Shown here piece by piece: positions 39,607-49,285 of a stretch of 64,000 nucleotides of DNA (positions are counted from its first letter, which is position 1; every line of letters begins with the position of its first letter). The DNA lies in the NCBI GenBank assembly GCA_003388555.1, contig QQVD01000050.1, positions 124,001 through 188,000 of the forward strand. Reading direction: 5' to 3'. The notes beneath the pieces are model-generated. The model had not been told where the DNA came from, searched no databases, and was given only the letters and a program-made list of their open reading frames with translations. The translations under genes and the position numbers were made by a program. This DNA is from Acidobacteriota bacterium (lineage in GTDB: Bacteria > Acidobacteriota > Thermoanaerobaculia > Multivoradales > Multivoraceae).

Positions 39607-40599
39607 CTAGCCGTCGAGGTACTGCAGCATCTCCTGAGCGGTCGCCGCGTCGGGGTCGTCCGGCGCCAGCTCGAGGAAGCGCTCGAGGTGGGTCTTCGCC
39701 CCGGCGTTGTCACCCTCGCCGATCAGCACCAGGCCGAGCATGTAGTTGGCCTTGGCGTGGTCGGGGTCGACCGAGAGCACCCGAGTCAGTCCGTCCTTCG
39801 CGGTCGCCATGTCGCCGTTGTTGTAGGCGTCGGCTGCCTCGTTGTAGAGGTTGACGCTGGCCGCCTCGGGATTGGCCGCCTGCATCTTCTTCAGTGCCGC
39901 GTCGGCCTTCTCGCTGTCGCCGAGGGCCGAGTACGAGGAGTAGAGCACCTGCTGCATCGAGTCGACGTCGACGTCGGCGGCGACCGCCAGCTCGGCCTGC
40001 TCGGCGGCCTTGGCCCAGGACTCCTGGCGCAGGTAGAGGCGGGCGAGGGCGGCATGCGCCAGCGCCAGGTCGGCCTGCTTGTCGAGCGCCTCGAGGAAGG
40101 CGGCCTCCGCGGTGTCGAGGTCGCCGCCGTTGAGGGCCATCACGCCCTGGTTGTAGATCTCGGTCGCCGCGCCCTTGGCGATCTCGGCCGGGTCAGCGGT
40201 GCCCGCCGCCTGCGCGTCGGCGGCAGCGGCCTCGAGGCTCTTGATGGTGAAGTTGCGCCGGGTGTCCTGGCGGGCGCCGATCTTGACGCCGTTGAGCTCG
40301 AACTGCTGGTACCCCTCCTTGGAGAACTTGAAGGAGTACGGCACCGTCGCGTTGGTGACGAAGATGCGGTAGCGGCCGCGCTTGTCGGAGGTCTCCTCCT
40401 GCACGAAGTCGGCCCGCTCGGGGTCGGTGATGACGATCTTCACGCCGCCGACCGGCTCGCCGTTCTCGTCCTGGATGACTCCGAAGAGCGTGCCTGGGAG
40501 CTGGGCCGAGGCGGTGGCGGCGAGGCCCAGGACCAGGGCTGCGACGAGCAGGAGCTGCAGAGCCAGACGCGGGTGCTGTCGGGTCGTGTGGCGTTTCAA
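39607..40599 (-). CDS. Secreted TPR protein with N-terminal carboxypeptidase-regulatory-like domain
   Basis: TTG 40599 preceded by ggaggaat; signal peptide; GTLFGVIQDENGEPVGGVKIVITDPE; several TPR-like repeats to the C-terminus. Confidence 0.82.
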   Translation of the reverse strand: MKRHTTRQHPRLALQLLLVAALVLGLAATASAQLPGTLFGVIQDENGEPVGGVKIVITDPERADFVQEETSDKRGRYRIFVTNATVPYSFKFSKEGYQQFELNGVKIGARQDTRRNFTIKSLEAAAADAQAAGTADPAEIAKGAATEIYNQGVMALNGGDLDTAEAAFLEALDKQADLALAHAALARLYLRQESWAKAAEQAELAVAADVDVDSMQQVLYSSYSALGDSEKADAALKKMQAANPEAASVNLYNEAADAYNNGDMATAKDGLTRVLSVDPDHAKANYMLGLVLIGEGDNAGAKTHLERFLELAPDDPDAATAQEMLQYLDG

Positions 40600-40841
40600 G
40601 GTGATTCCTCCGGAAGAGAGCGTCGCGGCGCCGGCCCGGCGGGGATCGCGGGCGGGATCGATGCCGGAGCACGAACCCGCGGATCGGCGCGGAAACTCCT
40701 CAGGGTGCTCGCGTAGCGGACGAGGCCCGGGAGCGGGCGTTCGCGGAGAAGCTATCAGAGCGCCGGAGCCGCTCGTGGGCCGCGGTGGGCTCCGCGGCGC
40801 GCGCCCGTTCCCGGCCGCCACTCCCTAGAATGCGGGGCGTC

Positions 40842-42278
40842 ATGGCGCTCGACTTCCGAGGAACGGCGCGTGGGCACCTCGCCGCCCTCGACGCGCTCTG
40901 TCGCGAGATCGCCCGGGCCGGTGGCCGCTGTCTGGTGGTCGGCGGATCGGTGCGCGATGCGCTGCTGGGGATCGACGTCGAGGAGTTCGACCTCGAGGTC
41001 TTCGGCCTCGCGCCCAAAGAGCTCGTCGCCCTGCTCGAGCAGAGCCACCGGATCGACCGGGTCGGCGAGGCGTTCGGCGTGGTCAAGCTGCGTGACCATC
41101 CCTTCGACGTGGCGCTGCCGCGGCGCGAGTCGAAGCGCGGCCTCGGCCACCGCGGCTTCGAGGTCCAGTCCGATCCCGACCTGTCGCTCGAGGAGGCGGC
41201 CAGACGGCGCGACTTCACCATCAACGCGATCTCCTACGACCCCCTGACCGGCGAGCTGATCGATCCGGTCGGTGGCCGGCAGGACCTCGAGCGCCGCCGG
41301 CTGCGTCACGTCTCGGAGCGCTTCGTCGAGGACCCTCTGCGGGTGTTGCGCGGGGCGCAGTTCACCGCTCGCTTCGAGCTCGATCCGGCCGAGGAGACGA
41401 TCGAGCTCTGCCGCCGGGTCGGCATCGAGGAGCTCGCCCCCGAGCGCATCTTCGAGGAGTTCCGCAAGCTGCTGCTGCGCGGCAGGCGCCCGAGCCTCGG
41501 CCTGGAGCTGCTGCGCCGCGCCGAGTGGCTGCGCTTCTTCCCCGAGATCGAGGTGCTGGTCGGCTGCCCGCAGGATCCGCGCTGGCATCCCGAGGGCGAC
41601 GTCTTCGTGCACACCGGCCTGGTGCTCGACGCCTTCGCCGCCGAGCGCATCGGCGAGCCCTGGGAGGACCTGGTGGTGGGCATGGCCTGCCTCTGCCACG
41701 ACTTCGGCAAGCCGGCGACCACGGTGGAGGAGGGTGGCCGCATCCGCTCACCCGGTCACGAGGCCGCCGGCGAGCCGCCGACGCGGCAGTTCCTCGCCCG
41801 GCTCACCGCCCAGCGGCGGCTCGCCGACCAGGTGGTGCCGCTGGTGCGCGAGCACCTCAAGCCGCAGCAGCTCTATGCGGCCGGGGCCTCCGACTCGGCG
41901 GTACGCCGGCTGGCGCGCCGGGTGGAGAGGATCGACCGGCTGATCCGGGTGGTGCGGGCCGACCAGCGCGGCCGGCCCCCACTCGAGCCCGACGACGAGG
42001 CGGTGCTCTGGTTACGCCGCTGCGCCGAGCGGCTGAAGGTGGAGGACGCGGCGCCCCAGCCGTTGATCCTCGGTCGTCACCTGATCGACCGTGGCCGCCC
42101 TCCCGGTCCCGAGTTCAAGCCGGTGCTCGACGCCGCCTACGAGGCCCAGCTCGACGGCCGCTTCGACGAGGGCGACGCGCTGGAGTGGCTCGACCGGCAC
42201 CTGCCGGCGCTGTGGCGCTCGGCGACCGCGAGCCAGGGCGCGAGCTCGCGCGGCGAGTCGGCGGATGGGGCAGAATGA
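40842..42278 (+). CDS. tRNA nucleotidyltransferase / poly(A) polymerase family with HD domain
   Basis: CLVVGGSVRDALLGIDVEEFDLEVFG, RRRDFTINAISYDPLTGELIDPVGGRQDLERRRLRHV, HD motif MACLCHDFGKP. Confidence 0.92.
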   Translation: MALDFRGTARGHLAALDALCREIARAGGRCLVVGGSVRDALLGIDVEEFDLEVFGLAPKELVALLEQSHRIDRVGEAFGVVKLRDHPFDVALPRRESKRGLGHRGFEVQSDPDLSLEEAARRRDFTINAISYDPLTGELIDPVGGRQDLERRRLRHVSERFVEDPLRVLRGAQFTARFELDPAEETIELCRRVGIEELAPERIFEEFRKLLLRGRRPSLGLELLRRAEWLRFFPEIEVLVGCPQDPRWHPEGDVFVHTGLVLDAFAAERIGEPWEDLVVGMACLCHDFGKPATTVEEGGRIRSPGHEAAGEPPTRQFLARLTAQRRLADQVVPLVREHLKPQQLYAAGASDSAVRRLARRVERIDRLIRVVRADQRGRPPLEPDDEAVLWLRRCAERLKVEDAAPQPLILGRHLIDRGRPPGPEFKPVLDAAYEAQLDGRFDEGDALEWLDRHLPALWRSATASQGASSRGESADGAE

Positions 42279-42433
42279 AGAGCCGGGCCGCGATGGCGTT
42301 CGCTTCGGCTGGCCCCGGGGCTGGAATCGCCGGATTCTCGCCCCGGTTGCGTCGACCAGGTCGCCAGCCGTGCGGCCGCGGTGTTCCGCCCGTCTCCCTC
42401 GACTCCTAGACGATGGCCCTGCTCCCGAGAAAA

Positions 42434-42460
42434 CGAAACAGCTCACAGAGCGATGCCGTC
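42434..42460 (+). promoter_or_regulatory. Candidate ECF-sigma promoter (CGAAAC-N17-CGTC)
   Basis: cgaaac 42434-42439, 17-nt spacer, cgtc 42457-42460, upstream of the ECF sigma factor gene. Confidence 0.4.
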
Positions 42461-42540
42461 CCACTGGGCGCAGACGCGGGAGCTCCGGCACCCGGTCCTC
42501 CGCGCGCCGGCAAGTACCGCAACTCCAGGGAATTCCATCG

Positions 42541-43176
42541 ATGGCTCTCGCTCAGATCGCGGTTCGAGAGGTCCGCTCCTTGACGGGCCGCGACGACCGT
42601 CCGGATCCGACTCCGGAGTCCGACGCACACTTCGTCGAGAGGGTGCGTGGCGGTGACGAGTCGGCCTTCGATCTGCTGGTCGATCGCTACGAGTCCGCCG
42701 TGCGCCGGCTGGCCTTCGGCTACCTGCGCGACGAGCAGCTCGCCGAGGACGTCGCCCAGGAGGCATTCCTGCAGGCGAACGAGAAGCTGCACACCCTGGC
42801 CGACCCGGCCGCCTTCCGCTCCTGGCTCTTCATGATCGCGGCGAACCGCTCGCGCGACGAGCTGCGGCGACGGGCACGCTGGGTAGACACCCCGGAGCTG
42901 CCGGAGATCGCGCTCTACCCGAGCCAGGAGGAGATGCCGGCCACCCGGCGGGCGCAGTCGAAGGAGCTCGGCAAGCACCTTGCCCGACTCCTCTCCGAGC
43001 TGCCCGACAAGTACCGCACCGCACTGATGATGAAGGAGCTCGAGGAGCTGACCTACGCCGAGATCGCGGCCCGCCTGGGTATCCCGATGGGTACCGTGCA
43101 GATCCGCGTCCACCGCGCCCGCCTCCGGCTGCGCGACCAGTTGGCGAAACTCGGAATCCGAAGAGGTGTCGCATGA
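42541..43176 (+). CDS. RNA polymerase sigma-70 family (ECF) factor
   Basis: DLLVDRYESAVRRLAFGYLRDEQLAEDVAQEAFLQA; sigma4 ELTYAEIAARLGIPMGTVQIRVHRARLRLRDQL. Confidence 0.94.
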   Translation: MALAQIAVREVRSLTGRDDRPDPTPESDAHFVERVRGGDESAFDLLVDRYESAVRRLAFGYLRDEQLAEDVAQEAFLQANEKLHTLADPAAFRSWLFMIAANRSRDELRRRARWVDTPELPEIALYPSQEEMPATRRAQSKELGKHLARLLSELPDKYRTALMMKELEELTYAEIAARLGIPMGTVQIRVHRARLRLRDQLAKLGIRRGVA

Positions 43177-43715
43177 GCATCGAGAGCAACAGCGACGATC
43201 GCACCCGCCGCGGCGGCACGCCGGCAGGTGAGTCTCCTGCGACCCCGTCGCAGGAGGTGGTGACCTGCGCCCAGGCGCGGCCCTTCCTGTCGGCACGGAT
43301 CGACGGCGAGGAGCTGTCGAGGCCGGTCGCCCGCCACCTGTCCGGCTGCTCGGGCTGCGCCCGCGAGCTCGGCGAGCTGCGCGCCGTCTCCGAGCTGCTG
43401 CGGGTCGACGAGATGCCGCGAGACCCGGGCTTCGTGGTCCGTTTCCGGCAGCTGCGCGAGGCGCGCCTGGGCCTCGATCCGGCGCGCTTCTGGCGCGCCT
43501 GGACCCTGCGCCTGGCGCCGCTGGCGGCCGGCGTCTGCCTGGCCACCGCGCTGGTGCTCTCGGCCGGCCCCGATCGCGACGAGCAGGGGCTCGAGTGGGG
43601 AGTCCTGGGTGAAGGCTCCGAGATCGGCAGCCGGGTCGCCGAGGACCTCACCCTGATCGGCGGCGTCGCCTGGTTCGACGCCGAGGAGAGCGCCCTCGGA
43701 GGGCTCGAGCCGTGA
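43173..43715 (+). CDS. Anti-sigma factor with zf-HC2-like zinc finger and one TM
   Basis: CAQARPFLSARIDGEELSRPVARHLSGCSGCARELGEL; TM APLAAGVCLATALVLSAG; 4-nt overlap with sigma gene. Confidence 0.86.
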   Translation: MSIESNSDDRTRRGGTPAGESPATPSQEVVTCAQARPFLSARIDGEELSRPVARHLSGCSGCARELGELRAVSELLRVDEMPRDPGFVVRFRQLREARLGLDPARFWRAWTLRLAPLAAGVCLATALVLSAGPDRDEQGLEWGVLGEGSEIGSRVAEDLTLIGGVAWFDAEESALGGLEP

Positions 43716-44194
43716 GCTTCGAGCGCAAGGCGGGACGGCGCTGGATGTTCCTGGCGCTGGCCTCGGTGCTGGTGCTCGGCGCCAGCCTCGGCATCCTCGG
43801 TGACCGCCTGGTGCTGGCGGCAGACCCGCCGGAGCCGTCGGCGCCGGTCACAGGCGAGATCTGGTTCGACTGCTCGCGCCAGCCGGAGCCGCGCTCGCAG
43901 GCCGAGCGGGCGCTCAAGCGCGCCGAGCACGTGCAGAAGATCGACGCCGAGCTCGCCCTCGAGCCGGCCCAGGAGGCGGCGATCGAGTCCCTGCTCGAGG
44001 AGCACGGGAACCTGTCGCGGGTCTTCTGGGACGACACCCGCGAGCGCTACTGCGAGCGGCTGCAGACGATCCGCGACGACGTGCGGGAGATGCTGACGCC
44101 GCGCCAGCTCGAGCTGTTCGAGGCGCGCATCGACCGGATCGACGAGGAGATGCGGCGCAAGCATCAGAAGTCCGATTCGCCGCGCAGCCGTTGA
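43712..44194 (+). CDS. Periplasmic Spy/CpxP-like (heavy-metal-resistance type) protein
   Basis: N-terminal TM/signal, then helical LEPAQEAAIESLLEEHGNLSRVFWDDTRERYCERLQTIRDDVREMLTPRQLELFEARIDRI. Confidence 0.68.
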   Translation: MSFERKAGRRWMFLALASVLVLGASLGILGDRLVLAADPPEPSAPVTGEIWFDCSRQPEPRSQAERALKRAEHVQKIDAELALEPAQEAAIESLLEEHGNLSRVFWDDTRERYCERLQTIRDDVREMLTPRQLELFEARIDRIDEEMRRKHQKSDSPRSR

Positions 44195-44272
44195 CCGCCG
44201 GGGCTCCTGCCGCGTCCCCGGCGTGGTCGGCGGCCAGGCGGCATCGGCACCTCCGCGAGGCGTGAGACAGCG

Positions 44273-47200
44273 ATGAGCGAAGAGTCGCAGGCGAGCGGCG
44301 AGGAGGCGGCGGGCGAAGTCGCCGCGGAGCCGCTCGAGATCTCGCCGCAGGCGCCGCCGCACCACGTGCGCGTCAACGCCATCGTGCGCTACTCCGTGGA
44401 GCGCCAGATCACGATGGCGATGGGCGTTCTCGGCCTGCTGGTGCTCGGCTGGCTGTCGCTGACCCGGTTGCCGCTCGAGTTCCTGCCGGCGTTCTCGTCG
44501 TCGAACATCTGGGTCAACGTGCCCTACCCGTCGGCCTCGCCGGGCGAGGTGGAGCGCGAGCTGGTGCGACCTCTCGAGGATGGCCTCGGCACGCTCAACG
44601 CCCTCGAGACGCTGACCTCGAGCGCCTCGGCGGACGGCGCCAACGTCAACCTCACCTTCGTCGACGGCACCGACATGGACCTCGCCGCGGTCGAGGTGCG
44701 CGACCGCCTCGACCGGGTGCGCGACCGCCTGCCCTCGGACGTCGAGCGCATCTACATCCGCCGCTTCCAGAGCAGCGACATCCCGGTGCTGCGCACCAGC
44801 GTCAGCTCCAACTGGAGCCGCGAGCGCCTCTACGACTTCATGGAGGACGTGGTGCAGCCGCGTCTCGAGCGGCTCGAGGGCGTCGCCCAGGTGCAGGTGC
44901 GCGGCGTGCAGCGGCGCGAGATCCAGATCAACCTGATACCGGCGCGGCTGCAGGCGTCGGGAATCGACGTGCGGCAGCTCTCCGCGGCGCTGCGCCAGGG
45001 CAACCTCAACGTCTCCGCCGGCTACCTCGAGGAGGGCGCCCGCCGGCTGCAGGTGCGCACCCTCGGCGAGCTCACCAACCTGCAGGAGATCCGCGAGCTG
45101 CCGATCCGCGGCGACGGCCTCACCCTCGCCGACGTCGCCGAGGTCGACTACACGTTTCCCGAGCGCGAGAGCTGGGACTACCTCAACGGCGAGGAGTCGA
45201 TCTCGATCTCGATCAACAAGACCAGCACCGCGAACCTGCTGCGGGTGGTGGAGCGCGCCAAGGGTGAGTACGAGCGTCTGCTGGCCAGCCCCGAGGGTCA
45301 GGGGCTCAGCCTGCGCCACTTCCACGACACCTCGGTCGACGTCTCCGAAGGCCTCTCCGAGCTCACCCGCTCCGGCGTTCTCGGCGGCGGCCTGGCGGTG
45401 CTCTTCACGCTGATCTTCCTGCGCAAGCTGCGCACCACGCTGCTGATCGCCATCGCGGTGCCGCTGTCGGTGGTGACCACCTTCGTCTTCATCTACCTGC
45501 TGCGCCAGGCCGACCTCACCGAGATGACCCTCAACGTGATGAGCCTGATGGGCCTGATGCTCGCGGTCGGCATGCTGCTGGACAACTCGATCGTGGTCAT
45601 CGAGTCGATCTTCCGTCACCACGACGAGCTCGGCGAGGACGCCAGGACGGCGAGCCTGCGCGGCGCCAGCGAAGTGGCGATGCCGATCATCTGCTCGACG
45701 GCCACCACGATGAGCGTCTTCCTGCCGGTGCTGTTCGTCGGCTCGGCGGGCCGCTTCGGCCGCTTCATGGGTGACATCGGGTTGACGGTCTGCATCGTGA
45801 TGGCCGCGTCGCTGCTGGTCTCGCTGACCGTCGTGCCGCTGGTCGCCTCGAAGCTGCTGCGCTCGGAGCCGCCGTCGAAGCCGGGCCTGCTCAGCCGCAT
45901 GGTCGACGCCTACGGCTGGACCATCGCGCTGACCCTGCGCCACCGTTTCGTGTTCACCGTCGGCGCCATCCTGGTGCTGGTCGGCTCGTGGAAGCTCTAC
46001 AGCGGCATCGAGCGCACCTTCTCACCGCCTTCCGAGGGGCGTCAGCTCAGCCTCTTCGTCGACACGCCGCGCAACTACTCCACCGAGCAGCGCGCCGAGG
46101 TCTTCGACCAGATCTACGCCCTGCTCGACGGCAACCGCGAGAAGTGGGAGATCGCCGACATCGCGCACGAGTACCGTCGCGGCGGCGGACGCTCGCGCAA
46201 CCGCCACGGCGGCAGCGGCAACCGCTTCGAGATCTACCTGGTGCCCGAGGAGGACGCACAGAAGCGCGCCTCCGACATCCAGGCCGAGATCCGCGACGCC
46301 CTGCCGACCCTGGCCGGCGTCATCTTCAAGACCGCCGCCGCCCAGCACGGCCCGCCCGGCGCCGGCTCGAGCCAGGTCGACGTCGAGCTGGTCGGTGACG
46401 ACCTGCAGGTGCTCGAGCTGCTGGCGCCGCGCATCACCGGGACCCTCTCCCAGGTGCCCTTCCTCAAGGACGTCGACACCTCGCTGGAGAGCGGTGCCGA
46501 GGAGCTGCGGCTGCAGGTCGACGCCGAGCGCAGCGTGCAGGCCGGCCTGTCGACCCAGGCGGTGGCCCAGACCGTCTCCAGCGCCCTGTCGTCGCGCGCG
46601 GTGACCAAGTACAAGAGCGACCAGCGCGAGATCGACGTGGTGATGCAGTACCGCGAGGAGGACCGCGAGACCCTCGACCAGCTCGAGAGCCTGCCGGTCT
46701 TCGGCGACACGCCGCTGCAGCTCGGTGCCCTGGTGCAGGCCGAGCGCGCCGCCGGGGCGCGCACCATCGAGCGCGAGAACCGGCGCTCGAAGATCGAGAT
46801 CTCGGCGACGACGGTCGGCGACATGCCTTCGTTCGCCGCCATGGGCATGGTGCGCCGCACCCTCGGCGGCTACCAGCTGCCGGAGGGCTACGAGTGGCGC
46901 TTCGCACGCTCCTGGCGCGACGCCGAGGAAGACGCCGACAGCACCATGATCGCCTTCCTGTTCGCGGTCATCCTCGTCTACATGATCATGGCGGCGCTGT
47001 TCGAGAGCTTCCTGCAGCCGTTCACCATCCTGCTCTCGATCCCGTTCGCCTTCACCGGCGTCGGGCTGATCATGAAGCTCGCCGGCCAGCCACGCTCGTC
47101 GACCGCCGACATGGGGCTGATCATCCTCGCCGGCATCGTGGTGAACAACGCCATCGTGCTGGTCGACCACATCAACACCTTGCGCGCCGACGGCATGAGC

Positions 47201-47545
47201 CGCGACAACGCCGTGATCCTCGGCGGCCGCCACCGGCTGCGGCCGATCCTGATGACCGCGATCACCACCATCCTGGGACTCTTCCCGATGGTGGCGCCGT
47301 TCTTCCTGCCGCAGGTCTTCGGCCAGCCCGAGGGCCGCGCTGCCTTCTGGGCGCCGGTCGGGCTGGTGATCCTCGGCGGCCTGACCACATCCACCTTCCT
47401 CACCCTGCTGGTGACGCCGACCCTCTACACGCTGGTCGACGATTTCAAGCTCTTCTTCGAGCGCGTCGTGCGCTCGGCGCGATCGGTGGGCCCGCGCCGC
47501 GCCGCACGCGACGGCGAGGCCGCGGCGGCCGAGCCGGCGGTCTGA
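44273..47545 (+). CDS. RND efflux transporter, inner membrane subunit (1)
   Basis: ITMAMGVLGLLVLGWLSLTRLPLEFLPAFSSSNIWVNVPYPSASPGEVERELVRPLE; LMGLMLAVGMLLDNSIVVIESIFRH; GIVVNNAIVLVDHINTLR. Confidence 0.94.
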   Translation: MSEESQASGEEAAGEVAAEPLEISPQAPPHHVRVNAIVRYSVERQITMAMGVLGLLVLGWLSLTRLPLEFLPAFSSSNIWVNVPYPSASPGEVERELVRPLEDGLGTLNALETLTSSASADGANVNLTFVDGTDMDLAAVEVRDRLDRVRDRLPSDVERIYIRRFQSSDIPVLRTSVSSNWSRERLYDFMEDVVQPRLERLEGVAQVQVRGVQRREIQINLIPARLQASGIDVRQLSAALRQGNLNVSAGYLEEGARRLQVRTLGELTNLQEIRELPIRGDGLTLADVAEVDYTFPERESWDYLNGEESISISINKTSTANLLRVVERAKGEYERLLASPEGQGLSLRHFHDTSVDVSEGLSELTRSGVLGGGLAVLFTLIFLRKLRTTLLIAIAVPLSVVTTFVFIYLLRQADLTEMTLNVMSLMGLMLAVGMLLDNSIVVIESIFRHHDELGEDARTASLRGASEVAMPIICSTATTMSVFLPVLFVGSAGRFGRFMGDIGLTVCIVMAASLLVSLTVVPLVASKLLRSEPPSKPGLLSRMVDAYGWTIALTLRHRFVFTVGAILVLVGSWKLYSGIERTFSPPSEGRQLSLFVDTPRNYSTEQRAEVFDQIYALLDGNREKWEIADIAHEYRRGGGRSRNRHGGSGNRFEIYLVPEEDAQKRASDIQAEIRDALPTLAGVIFKTAAAQHGPPGAGSSQVDVELVGDDLQVLELLAPRITGTLSQVPFLKDVDTSLESGAEELRLQVDAERSVQAGLSTQAVAQTVSSALSSRAVTKYKSDQREIDVVMQYREEDRETLDQLESLPVFGDTPLQLGALVQAERAAGARTIERENRRSKIEISATTVGDMPSFAAMGMVRRTLGGYQLPEGYEWRFARSWRDAEEDADSTMIAFLFAVILVYMIMAALFESFLQPFTILLSIPFAFTGVGLIMKLAGQPRSSTADMGLIILAGIVVNNAIVLVDHINTLRADGMSRDNAVILGGRHRLRPILMTAITTILGLFPMVAPFFLPQVFGQPEGRAAFWAPVGLVILGGLTTSTFLTLLVTPTLYTLVDDFKLFFERVVRSARSVGPRRAARDGEAAAAEPAV

Positions 47546-47691
47546 GACGTCACCCGCACAAGCCTGACGAAGACCTGACAACTCGCGGCGCCGCGCCGCG
47601 TCTGCACTGCTACGGTCGCCGCCGGCCGCCTCCGCCGGCCCCGGCGGCCCGCCCGCGGCGCCGCGACCTCACCCTCAGAGAGATCCCTGCC

Positions 47692-49245
47692 GTGACCCAG
47701 ATCACCGTGAGCTCCCGACTCCGCCCCGTTGTCTCCGATGCCTGGCGCCTCGCCGCCCTGCCGCGACGTGTGGCTCTCCTGCTCTCCCTGATCGCCGTGC
47801 TGGCACTGCCGCTGGCCTGTGGCGGCGGCGCCGGCGGCGATCAGAACGGTGCCGGCGGCGCCCAGGGGCCCGGGGGTGGCGGCGGTCGCGGCCCGGGCGG
47901 TCCGGGTGGCGCCGGTGGCTTCGGCGGCTTCGGCGACATGGGCGGCGGCGGAGGCACCATCCCGGTCGAGGTCGTGGTCGCCGAGCGTCGCGGCATCGGC
48001 GACTACCTCGAGACCAACGGCCTGCTCGAGGCCGAGCGCGAGGTCGACATCGTGGCGCGCACCGGCGGTCCGATCGTCGAGCTGGCGGCGGAGGAGGGGC
48101 AGTTCGTGCGCGAGGGCCAGGTGCTGGCGCGCATCGATCCCAAGGAGCTGATGGCCCGGGTCGAGGTCTCGCGGGTGGCGGTGGAGGAGGCGCGGGTCAA
48201 CTTCGAGCGCGCCCGCAGGTCGCTCGAGGAGGAGCTGATCTCCAAAGAGACCTACGACCAGACCAAGGCACGCTACGACTCGGCCCAGGCGCAGCTGCGC
48301 CAGGACGAGATCCAGCTCGCCTACACCGAGATCCAGGCGCCGTTCTCCGGCCTGATCATCGAGCGGGCGATCAAGTTCGCCGAGTTCGTCTCGAGCGGCT
48401 CGGTGCTCTTCCGGCTCTCCGACTTCGATCCCCTGCTGTGCACCATCCAGATCCCCGAGAAGGACCTCACCCGGCTGGAGATCGGCCAGGAGGCCAAGCT
48501 CAGGGTCGAGGCGTTCCCGGGTCAGGACTTCACCGCCCGGGTGCTGCGCATCAACCCGGTGATCGACGCCACCAGCGGCACGGTGCGGGTGACCCTGTCG
48601 GTCGACGGACGCGGCCGTCTGCGCCCCGGCATGTTCGCCAGCGTCTTCCTCGAGATCGAGCGCCACGAGGACGCGCTGGTGATCCCGCGCCGGGCGCTGG
48701 TGCTCGAGAGCCTCGGCGACGCCGTCTACACGGTCGGAGAAGGCGACACGGTGACCCGGCGCAACGTGCGGCTCGGCTTCACCGAGGACACCCTGGTCGA
48801 GGTGCTCTCCGGGCTCGAGCCGGGCGACCGCGTGGTGGTGGTCGGCCAGGACGCGCTGACCAACGGGGTGCAGGTCGAGGTGCTGCGTGAGCGCACCCTG
48901 GACGGCGAGGCGGCGTCGGGCGGCACCTCGGCAGCCACGCCCGCGGCTGCCGGTCCCCGAGGGGAGTCGGCCGCGGACGGCGCCGCGAGTGGCGCAGGGG
49001 CGAGCGGCGAGACCGCCCCGACGGCCGAGCCGGGACGCCCCGGCGGCGGCTTCCCGCCCGGCTTCGCGCCCGACCTGAACGACCCTCAGGTGGTCGAGCG
49101 GATCAGGGAGCGCATGCGTGCGCGCGGCCTGAGCGACGAGCAGATCGAGCAGCGGCTCGAGCAGATGCGCAGCGGCAACTTCCCGGGCCCCGGGGCCCGT
49201 CAGGGCGGGCCGCCGGCGAGCCCGCCGGGCAGCTCTCCGCGATGA
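47692..49245 (+). CDS. RND efflux periplasmic adaptor (membrane fusion protein)
   Basis: EVDIVARTGGPIVELAAEEGQFVREGQVLARID, IQAPFSGLIIERAIKFAEFVSSGSVLFRLSD, GRLRPGMFASVFLEIER. Confidence 0.92.
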   Translation: MTQITVSSRLRPVVSDAWRLAALPRRVALLLSLIAVLALPLACGGGAGGDQNGAGGAQGPGGGGGRGPGGPGGAGGFGGFGDMGGGGGTIPVEVVVAERRGIGDYLETNGLLEAEREVDIVARTGGPIVELAAEEGQFVREGQVLARIDPKELMARVEVSRVAVEEARVNFERARRSLEEELISKETYDQTKARYDSAQAQLRQDEIQLAYTEIQAPFSGLIIERAIKFAEFVSSGSVLFRLSDFDPLLCTIQIPEKDLTRLEIGQEAKLRVEAFPGQDFTARVLRINPVIDATSGTVRVTLSVDGRGRLRPGMFASVFLEIERHEDALVIPRRALVLESLGDAVYTVGEGDTVTRRNVRLGFTEDTLVEVLSGLEPGDRVVVVGQDALTNGVQVEVLRERTLDGEAASGGTSAATPAAAGPRGESAADGAASGAGASGETAPTAEPGRPGGGFPPGFAPDLNDPQVVERIRERMRARGLSDEQIEQRLEQMRSGNFPGPGARQGGPPASPPGSSPR

Positions 49246-49285
49246 GCTCCGCAGCGGCGGCGCGCCGCGCCGTGGAGGCCACGAC

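Noticed and set aside
36875-39610. 911-aa plus-strand ORF opposite the S9 peptidase
   Set aside because: The minus strand carries the catalytic GGSYGG and a signal peptide; the plus frame has no motif.
42830-45943. 1037-aa minus-strand ORF
   Set aside because: Antisense to the sigma/anti-sigma/RND genes; composition artefact.
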